DNA from: an uncultured Eubacteriales bacterium | GTDB taxonomy: Bacteria; Bacillota; Clostridia; Oscillospirales; Butyricicoccaceae | Assembly (NCBI GenBank): GCA_910586105.1 | Contig: CAJUGU010000040.1 | Coordinates: 1-28,995 of the forward strand | Length of the DNA stretch: 28,995 nt | Reading direction: 5' to 3' | Shown: piece after piece, positions 24,414-28,995 of the stretch | How the letters are laid out: the number at the start of each line of letters is the position of its first letter | How positions within the stretch are numbered: position 1 is the stretch's first letter | Translations under genes and position numbers: made by a program | The notes under the pieces: model-generated | Databases searched by the model: none | What the model was told of the DNA's origin: nothing | The model's input: only the letters and a program-made list of their open reading frames with translations

Positions 24414-24961
24414 AGTCGGGCGGGCGGGCTGCACCACCGATGCGAAGGCTTATCGCGTATGCGGTCGACTGGTATCTGTCCGCTATACTGAGCGGCCTGC
24501 CGTTGCTGCTGGCGAACGCCATGCGCACGGGGCTTCCTGTGCCGGACACGTCCCTGCCGCCGGGAAGCAGCGGCTGGTTGTACGGGGGAGCCGGGACGCT
24601 GCTCGGGCTGCTGTATTACATGCTGCCGTTGCTTCGCTGGGAGGGGCAAACCCCAGGGAAACGCTTGCTCGGGCTGCGCGTCATCACGCTGGACGGCGAC
24701 CGGCTCAGCCTGCGGCAGGTCCTGATCCGGCAGGCGGCCGGGCTGTTGCTGTTGGAAGGCGTATTGGTATTCCCCAGCCAGCTTCTCCGAGAGCTGTTTG
24801 CCCGCGTTGCCGGTGGACAGGCGGCGCAGATATTGCAATATGCAATGGTCGGCGTCGCGATCGTCTCCGTGCTCATGGGTATCTATTCACGACAACGGCA
24901 GATGCTGCACGACCGACTCGCCGGTACGTTTGAAATATACACGCACGATGAAGACAAATGA
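24410..24961 (+). CDS. RDD-family membrane protein
   Basis: 183 residues. RDD proteins are small multi-pass membrane proteins of mostly unknown function; some are linked to ion or compatible-solute transport. The N-terminal RRLIAYAVDWYLSAIL holds the Arg and first Asp of the motif. TPGKRLLGLRVITLDG is a strong family signature. The second Asp is in QMLHDRLAGTFEI. About four hydrophobic segments are visible. It begins within the stop of the HAD gene (ATGA), so translation is coupled, and it is the last gene of the operon. A strong hairpin follows at 24992. Confidence 0.85.
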   Translation: MKSGGRAAPPMRRLIAYAVDWYLSAILSGLPLLLANAMRTGLPVPDTSLPPGSSGWLYGGAGTLLGLLYYMLPLLRWEGQTPGKRLLGLRVITLDGDRLSLRQVLIRQAAGLLLLEGVLVFPSQLLRELFARVAGGQAAQILQYAMVGVAIVSVLMGIYSRQRQMLHDRLAGTFEIYTHDEDK

Positions 24962-24991
24962 AGACAGGCGCTTCCGCGTAGTGGGTTACAA

Positions 24992-25028
24992 GCCGAAAGG
25001 GCGTGCCGATATGGCGCGCCCTTTCGGC
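24992..25028. terminator. Long perfect hairpin after the RDD gene
   Basis: GCCGAAAGGGCG (24992-25003) pairs with CGCCCTTTCGGC (25017-25028). Three more GCC/GGC pairs lie inside, with a GATAT loop. The sequence after it is only moderately T-rich, but the stem strength and position make it the likely operon end. Confidence 0.6.
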
Positions 25029-25235
25029 AAATCGTATTACGTTTGCGATCCTTTCCACAGTTGGGCGGATCCGGGGCTTTCGCTTACACAAAATTTGCGC
25101 CGTGCCGGTGGATCTTGCACAGATTCATATACTGGTTTGAACTTTGGAAGTAATCTGCAACTTCTCCTGCCGCGCGCTGCGCCATTTTATGGAAGAGAGC
25201 GCGAGGCGCGGGTGGGAAACTTTTGAAAAAAACAC

Positions 25236-25338
25236 GCAAACCTTTGCAAATTGAACATTTATTTCGTCACCGGAAATTGAAATTTTTCGACGTAGGGACG
25301 CAGACAGCGGAGCGGATGCGCGATTTGCAAAGGTTTGC
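25236..25338. repeat. Perfect 16-bp inverted repeat in the 644-bp intergenic region
   Basis: GCAAACCTTTGCAAAT (25236-25251) and ATTTGCAAAGGTTTGC (25323-25338) are exact inverted copies 71 nt apart. The intervening and flanking DNA is AT-richer than the genes around it. No coding region is supported between 24962 and 25605. It could be an operator pair, a large hairpin in a leader RNA, or the ends of a small element. Confidence 0.6.
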
Positions 25339-25393
25339 CTTCGTGAATCGCGCAGGAAACCTGTGGAGACTGGTGTTTTGCACAAAAACAGCT

Positions 25394-25426
25394 GACGGAT
25401 CTGTGTAGAATCAACAACGATCCGTC
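25394..25426. promoter_or_regulatory. Inverted repeat GACGGATC/GATCCGTC
   Basis: Perfect 8-bp arms at 25394-25401 and 25419-25426 with a 17-nt spacer, about 46 nt upstream of the -35 of the UroD-like gene. A lone TTTTGCACA is at 25376-25384. The location suits an activator site, possibly for the AraC-type regulator encoded at 27087. Confidence 0.4.
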
Positions 25427-25471
25427 CTGTTCAAAATGTACAAATCGTCGCGTTTGCAGCCTTCGGCGGAT

Positions 25472-25500
25472 TTGCGCGCTCCAAAAGTTTGTGCTAGAAT
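25472..25500 (+). promoter_or_regulatory. Promoter of the UroD-like gene
   Basis: TTGCGC (25472-25477) and TAGAAT (25495-25500) are 17 nt apart, with an extended -10 TGC. The TTGTGCTA context is shared with the beta-glucoside operon promoter at 5131. Confidence 0.6.
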
Positions 25501-25605
25501 AACGTCACGGAGCTTCCGCCCAACAGCGGCCCGACGCAAAACATCGGGGGCGGGGATGGAATGGCATTTAAAATACGGATTTTAGTTGACAAGGAGCATA
25601 CGATC

Positions 25606-26925
25606 ATGAGATTCGACCAAGCTACAAACGGGAATGTTTTTCAACACGGCTGGAGCAGGGAACAGGCTGTCATGAGCGCCCATGACAAGGCGATCCTGCA
25701 AGAGCTGGCAAAAAAGCTGCGCGGTTATGCGGAGCGTCCCGAAGAAGAGGAGCGGATGCAGCTTTGGCGCGACCACAACGACCTGAAGGCGACCCGCCCG
25801 CTCATTTACATCGATCTGGAAAACGGCTGGAATGAATTGCTTCCGCGGGAATTCACCTGCCAGTGCGACGGCGAAATGGCGCAGGAATGGGAGATGTGGC
25901 TGCACAAGGAGCTGATCTATGCGGAAAAAGTACGGTGCGACAAGCCGCTGGAAGCGAAATTCTACATCCCTTATCAGGCGTCCGACAGTGCGTGGGGCAT
26001 TGCGAAGGAGGTCGTCGGCGATGCCCGGAACGGGGAAGCCTATACCTGGAAAAGCCCGATCACGGACGAATTGATGGAGGAGGACGCCGACCTGTCCGAG
26101 CTGATCAAAACGCCGGTCATTACCGTCGACTGGGAGGCCACCGACGCCTTTACTGCGATCGCGCACGATGTTTTTGACGGGATCCTGACTGTTGAGCGCC
26201 GCCACCCGTGGTGGTGGGGCATGGAGCTGACCCATCCCTATGCGGATCTGCGCGGCTTTGAAAACATGCTCGTCGACTTTTATGATTACCCGGAGAAGGT
26301 GCACGAGATCCTGAATCTGTTTACCGAAGGGTATCTTGTAAAGCTGGACTATTTGGAGCAAAACGGTTTGCTGACCCCGAACACCGGCAACTGCTATGTT
26401 GGTTCGGGCGGACTGGGATTGACCCGCGAACTGAATCCGGACGCAGCCGTCCCGAAAACCACCATGGATATCTGGGGATTTCATGAGAGCCAGGAGACCA
26501 GCGAGGTTTCGCCGGAAATGTTTGCCGAGTTCATCCTGCCGTATCAGCTCCGGCTGGCGGAGCGGTTCGGGCTGAATTATTATGGTTGCTGCGAGGGGCT
26601 TGACAAACGCTGGCAGTATGTGCAGAAGATCCCGCGGCTGCGCCGGGTCTCGGTCTCTCAATGGGCGGACGCCGCAGCCATGAGCGAGATGCTTGGCAGC
26701 GATTATGTATATTGCCATAAGGTCAGCCCGACCGACATCGCGGTACCCGAACCGGACGAAGACCACATCCGCAGCCGCTTGAACCAGCTGTTAGTGACCT
26801 GCAAGGCGCATGGGAACCATGTGGAGCTGATCATGAAGGATAACCATACAATCGCGAACCGGCCGGAAAATGCTTATCGGTGGGTGCAGATCGCCCGTGA
26901 GGAGATCGCCCGCGTTTACGGTTGA
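25606..26925 (+). CDS. Uroporphyrinogen decarboxylase (URO-D) superfamily protein
   Basis: 439 residues, longer than HemE (about 350). I recognise a URO-D/methyltransferase fold from the overall pattern: the LDYLEQNGLLTPNTG helix, the SPEMFAEFILPYQLRLAERFGLNYYGCCEG strand-helix region and the ending WVQIAREEI. In the known superfamily, members are haem decarboxylases or corrinoid-dependent methyltransferases (MtaA/MtbA type). The YGCCEG Cys pair is where such methyltransferases hold zinc, which would favour a methyl-transfer role; that is inference. No haem genes or corrinoid protein are nearby. The start is ATG 25606, 9 nt after AAGGAG (25591-25596), rather than an in-frame ATG at 25561. An AraC regulator with an apparent PocR domain follows. 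Confidence 0.75.
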   Translation: MRFDQATNGNVFQHGWSREQAVMSAHDKAILQELAKKLRGYAERPEEEERMQLWRDHNDLKATRPLIYIDLENGWNELLPREFTCQCDGEMAQEWEMWLHKELIYAEKVRCDKPLEAKFYIPYQASDSAWGIAKEVVGDARNGEAYTWKSPITDELMEEDADLSELIKTPVITVDWEATDAFTAIAHDVFDGILTVERRHPWWWGMELTHPYADLRGFENMLVDFYDYPEKVHEILNLFTEGYLVKLDYLEQNGLLTPNTGNCYVGSGGLGLTRELNPDAAVPKTTMDIWGFHESQETSEVSPEMFAEFILPYQLRLAERFGLNYYGCCEGLDKRWQYVQKIPRLRRVSVSQWADAAAMSEMLGSDYVYCHKVSPTDIAVPEPDEDHIRSRLNQLLVTCKAHGNHVELIMKDNHTIANRPENAYRWVQIAREEIARVYG

Positions 26926-26992
26926 TAGAAGGAAGACCGCGCCGCCTGCTGCGGCCCCGCGCTGCGGCAGAGCGGCTTCGGTGCGTTTGAAA

Positions 26993-27022
26993 CATCCGGA
27001 TTACGAAAGTCTGTTCCGGATG
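26993..27022. promoter_or_regulatory. Inverted repeat CATCCGGA/TCCGGATG before the AraC gene
   Basis: Perfect 8-bp arms at 26993-27000 and 27015-27022, 14 nt apart, 65 nt before the start codon of the AraC-type gene. It could be an autoregulatory site or a weak hairpin between the two genes. No promoter of quality was found in this 161-bp gap. Confidence 0.35.
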
Positions 27023-27086
27023 GACAAAGCCTTCCCGCCGGGATCCGTCCGAAATATTTGTCAAACGGTACGAAAGGGGCCTTGTT

Positions 27087-28265
27087 ATGGAGCTTTCCGA
27101 GCGCTGCCTGCATCTTTGCAGCCATATCACTACGCTAACCGGCGTACACAGCACTTTGCTGCATATCCCAACAAAAGCGTTCCTGTCCGAACCGTTTCGG
27201 AACGACTGCGCCTATCAGGAAACGGCCTGTTCGGCGGTCATGACGCACTTATACGGGGCATACGAAGCGCAGCGGTGGGATGGCAAATACATCTATTATT
27301 GCCCGCGCGGGATGGTGTTCCTGGCAGCGCCGCCGAACGATCCGGGCGGGGTGATGGAATATTGCATCATCCTCGGGCCGATCCTGCTGAGCAACAGCGT
27401 TGACGATCCCTTTGACGACCCTTTGCAGGATCCCGCATCGCTCGCGGACGTTCCGCGTATGACGACCGCCCAAGCCCGCTCGCTGGAGGAATTACTGGCT
27501 GCGGCGGCGCGGTCGCTCGCGCTGGATATCCTGCCGCCGGATGTGGATTCCGGACGTCTGGCGGATATGATGCAGAAAATGTATGATCATACAGAGGACG
27601 AACGTCCGAAGGAGTATCCGGTCGAGAGCGAGCGGCAGCTTCAGGAATACATCCGGGCTGGGGATAAGGAAGCGGCGCAGCAGCTGCTGAATGAATTGTT
27701 AGTGCATATTTATCATCGCGCGGGCAGCGACCCCGCTGCGATCAAAGCACGGGTGCGGGAGTTGCTGGTGTTGATGAACCGCGCGACCATCGACGGCGGC
27801 GCGGATGCGGATGAAGTCTTTGCGCTCTGCGCCCGTTATGACCGCGAGGTCGATTCCTTCCGTAATTTTGAAGATCTGAACCGGTGGATCGGGACGATCC
27901 TGCATCAATTTATTAACTTTGTGTTCGATTTCAACACGATCCGGCACCAGAACGTGGTCTTTAAGACGACCGCCTATATCAAGGAGAATTTGGCAGATAA
28001 GCTGACGCTGGACAAAGCGGCGGAACAGGTATACCTTTCAAAATCGTATTTTTGCCGGATCCTTCGGGAGGAATTGGGATGCACCTTTACGGAGTATGTG
28101 AACCGGCTGCGCATTGAAAAAAGCAAGTCCCTGCTGCGTGGGACGGAATTATCGATTTCGGAGATCGCCTGTGCGGTCGGGTTTGGCGACCAGAGTTATT
28201 TCACCCGCATTTTCAAAAAACAAACCGGTATGGCGCCGGGAAAATACCGTGTGCGGAAGGGATAA
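27087..28265 (+). CDS. AraC-family regulator with a PocR-type sensor domain
   Basis: 392 residues. The N-terminal part (about 5-165) resembles a PocR ligand-binding domain, with LCSHITTLTGVHSTLLH and the CAYQETACSAVMTHLYGAYEAQ cysteine region; YYCPRGMVFLAAP fits the later Cys position. The middle is helical. The C-terminal AraC DNA-binding domain is about 290-392, with helix-turn-helix one in LTLDKAAEQVYLSKSYFCRI and helix-turn-helix two in ISEIACAVGFGDQSYFTRIFKK. PocR domains are known from regulators of propanediol and one-carbon genes. The neighbour is the UroD-like gene in the same direction, so that gene is the probable target. A strong terminator follows. The ATG is preceded by GAAAGGGG. 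Confidence 0.85.
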   Translation: MELSERCLHLCSHITTLTGVHSTLLHIPTKAFLSEPFRNDCAYQETACSAVMTHLYGAYEAQRWDGKYIYYCPRGMVFLAAPPNDPGGVMEYCIILGPILLSNSVDDPFDDPLQDPASLADVPRMTTAQARSLEELLAAAARSLALDILPPDVDSGRLADMMQKMYDHTEDERPKEYPVESERQLQEYIRAGDKEAAQQLLNELLVHIYHRAGSDPAAIKARVRELLVLMNRATIDGGADADEVFALCARYDREVDSFRNFEDLNRWIGTILHQFINFVFDFNTIRHQNVVFKTTAYIKENLADKLTLDKAAEQVYLSKSYFCRILREELGCTFTEYVNRLRIEKSKSLLRGTELSISEIACAVGFGDQSYFTRIFKKQTGMAPGKYRVRKG

Positions 28266-28282
28266 CCATATAAAATATTGAG

Positions 28283-28338
28283 AATACCCAAGGATTTGAG
28301 CCGTAATTGGCGGTTCAAGCCCTTGGGTATTTTGTTTT
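28283..28338 (+). terminator. Strong terminator after the AraC gene
   Basis: AATACCCAAGG (28283-28293) pairs with CCTTGGGTATT (28321-28331), with an inner TTGA-CCG/CGG-TCAA stem, then TTGTTTTG. It closes the UroD-like/AraC unit and separates it from the transposon-like sequence. Confidence 0.9.
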
Positions 28339-28344
28339 GCAGCT

Positions 28345-28377
28345 AAATGAAGGATAATACACTATTATCCTTCATTT
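28345..28377. repeat. Perfect 15-bp hairpin with CAC loop
   Basis: AAATGAAGGATAATA (28345-28359) and TATTATCCTTCATTT (28363-28377) are exact inverted arms around CAC. The inner GGATAATA/TATTATCC core recurs at 28491-28511 in the opposite sense. Confidence 0.8.
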
Positions 28378-28384
28378 GTCAAGA

Positions 28385-28426
28385 CTACCTTTCACAAAAA
28401 ATGGCGGAAAGTTTTGTGGAAAGTAG
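28385..28426. repeat. Imperfect 15-nt hairpin in the IS end region
   Basis: CTACCTTTCACAAAA (28385-28399) pairs with TTTTGTGGAAAGTAG (28412-28426) with small bulges. The loop is 28400-28411. It resembles the subterminal imperfect hairpins used by single-strand transposases. Confidence 0.55.
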
Positions 28427-28490
28427 ACAAAAACGGCTTTATATTTCTCCAAAACATGCTCAAAAGCGCGCCCAAAAGCACCGCGAACGA

Positions 28491-28511
28491 AGGATAATAG
28501 TGTATTATCCT
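28491..28511. repeat. Second GGATAATA hairpin, inverted copy with GTG loop
   Basis: AGGATAATA (28491-28499), GTG, TATTATCCT (28503-28511). The core is the exact reverse complement of the core at 28352-28370. It is 95 nt before the csrA start codon and may be in the csrA leader. Confidence 0.75.
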
Positions 28512-28605
28512 GTGTAGGGGGTTGCAGTTATCCACTCGGGTGCCCGGCGACCTCAAGAATTCAACCGAATCAAATTTTATTGAGTCGTTGAGAGGAGGCG
28601 CTTTT

Positions 28606-28851
28606 ATGCTGGCGTTGACGGTTCACGCGGGCGATTATATCACAATCGGTGACAATATTGTGGTGCAGGTTTTGAAAGCTGGAGACGTGTTTCGGCTGGC
28701 GGTGGACGCGCCGCGCTCGATGTCGATCGAACGGGCGAAGGTTCATGAGCAGTTGGGTAACGTGCCGGAGTGTATCCGGCGCGTCCAAAAGCTGCCGCCT
28801 ACGGAGACTTACCCCAAACGGGCGCGCTCCGTATCCTCGGCGATCCGGTGA
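28606..28851 (+). CDS. csrA: CsrA-like RNA-binding protein in a transposon context
   Basis: 81 residues. Residues 1-48 align with CsrA: MLALT start, IGDNIVVQVL strand pair, FRLAVDAP and SIERAKVHEQ. The important C-terminal arginine (Arg44 in E. coli CsrA) corresponds to Arg43 here. The paired Arg6-Arg7 of normal CsrA are Val6-His7, so target choice may differ. A 30-residue basic tail (about 52-81) follows. CsrA dimers bind GGA motifs in RNA hairpins and control translation or decay. The start is ATG 28606, 7 nt after AGAGGAGG (28591-28598); the longer in-frame opening to 28522 has no CsrA-like sequence. The stop is 14 nt before tnpB, so both are probably on one transcript. No flagellar or fliW gene is nearby. 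Confidence 0.8.
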   Translation: MLALTVHAGDYITIGDNIVVQVLKAGDVFRLAVDAPRSMSIERAKVHEQLGNVPECIRRVQKLPPTETYPKRARSVSSAIR

Positions 28852-28865
28852 CGGGGGGAGCGCGC

Positions 28866-28995
28866 ATGCCCGGAAAAAAGGCTAGGAGAAGCGATCCCAT
28901 AGAAGGAAAGGCTTCTCAATATACGGTTTTCAAACTCCGTCTTTATCCAACCCCGGAGCAGGCGGCGCTGATGGAGAAAACCTTCGGCTGCTGCC
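28866..28995 (+). CDS. tnpB: TnpB-type RNA-guided nuclease, N-terminal fragment (runs off window)
   Basis: Only the first 43 residues are present, ending at the window edge. A basic leader of about 18 residues (MPGKKARRSDPIEGK) precedes FKLRLYPTPEQAALMEKTFG, the signature N-terminal helix-turn-helix of IS605 OrfB/TnpB proteins. Known TnpB proteins are RNA-guided DNA nucleases of 350-450 residues using a guide from the element's right end; whether this copy is active cannot be judged, because the RuvC residues and zinc ribbon lie outside. GGGGGGAG (28853-28860) is 5 nt before ATG 28866. csrA is directly upstream. Confidence 0.85.
   Translation, partial: MPGKKARRSDPIEGKASQYTVFKLRLYPTPEQAALMEKTFGCC

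Larger units (their letters stand above)
28340..28995 (+). mobile_element. Left part of an IS200/IS605-like element (incomplete)
   Basis: Hairpin-rich, AT-rich DNA (28345-28511) followed by a csrA-like gene and the beginning of tnpB. IS200/IS605 elements are known to end in subterminal hairpins rather than classical inverted repeats and may carry tnpB without tnpA. No TnpA is visible in the window. The true left edge is not proven; it must lie after the terminator ending at 28338 and probably near the first hairpin. Confidence 0.6.

Noticed and set aside
28349..28511. A CRISPR array
   Set aside because: Only two repeat cores, in opposite orientation, each a hairpin with a 3-nt loop, and no regular spacers.
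28522..28605. A longer N-terminus for the CsrA-like protein
   Set aside because: CsrA proteins begin with the ML-LT strand at the ATG 28606, which has its own strong ribosome binding site.

Overview
The window looks like a chromosome segment of an anaerobic Clostridia (Firmicutes) bacterium, most like the GC-rich Oscillospirales/Ruminococcaceae side. The reasons are GC-rich coding sequence, strong AGGAGG ribosome binding sites, TTGACA/TATAAT promoters, S-layer-homology (SLH) proteins, LicT-type antitermination, several sugar PTS genes, and GC-rich dispersed repeats of a kind I associate with that group. Lineage is inference. No rRNA, tRNA or CRISPR array was seen.

Layout. 1-4959: a promoter, then a compact FAD flavoprotein with a very long Pro/Ala-rich tail, a fumarate-reductase-type iron-sulfur subunit, and a secreted SLH protein. 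5072-9560: a complete beta-glucoside operon with promoter, LicT-type RAT element and overlapping terminator, antiterminator, EIIBCA permease and GH1 6-phospho-beta-glucosidase. 9723-12738: a minus-strand cell-envelope operon (SLH plus transglutaminase protein, DHHW/SGNH-like protein) ending at a shared bidirectional terminator. 12870-15075: RNase R with its own promoter and terminator.

15076-19140 is accessory. It holds a frameshifted gene remnant and a two-gene cassette of unknown function (two-TM membrane protein and Sel1-repeat protein). The cassette lies between two inverted copies of a roughly 235-bp structured repeat. 19200-24961: a second beta-glucoside/cellobiose-type locus. PTS IIB and IIA run left; an RpiR-family regulator, a GH4 6-phospho-glycosidase, the PTS IIC, a HAD phosphatase and an RDD membrane protein run right.

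24962-28338: a 644-bp intergenic region rich in inverted repeats, a uroporphyrinogen-decarboxylase-superfamily protein, and an AraC regulator with an apparent PocR-type sensor domain. 28340-28995: the left part of an IS200/IS605-like element. Three hairpins precede a csrA-like gene, followed at once by the start of tnpB, which the window end cuts off.

How the parts work together: the two sugar loci import and phosphorylate beta-glucosides, then cleave them by two different chemistries (hydrolytic GH1, and NAD/metal-dependent GH4). One is controlled by antitermination and the other probably by RpiR and catabolite repression. The least explained items are the csrA-tnpB pair with its hairpins, the compact flavoprotein with its tail, the repeat-flanked Sel1 cassette, and the UroD-like/AraC pair.
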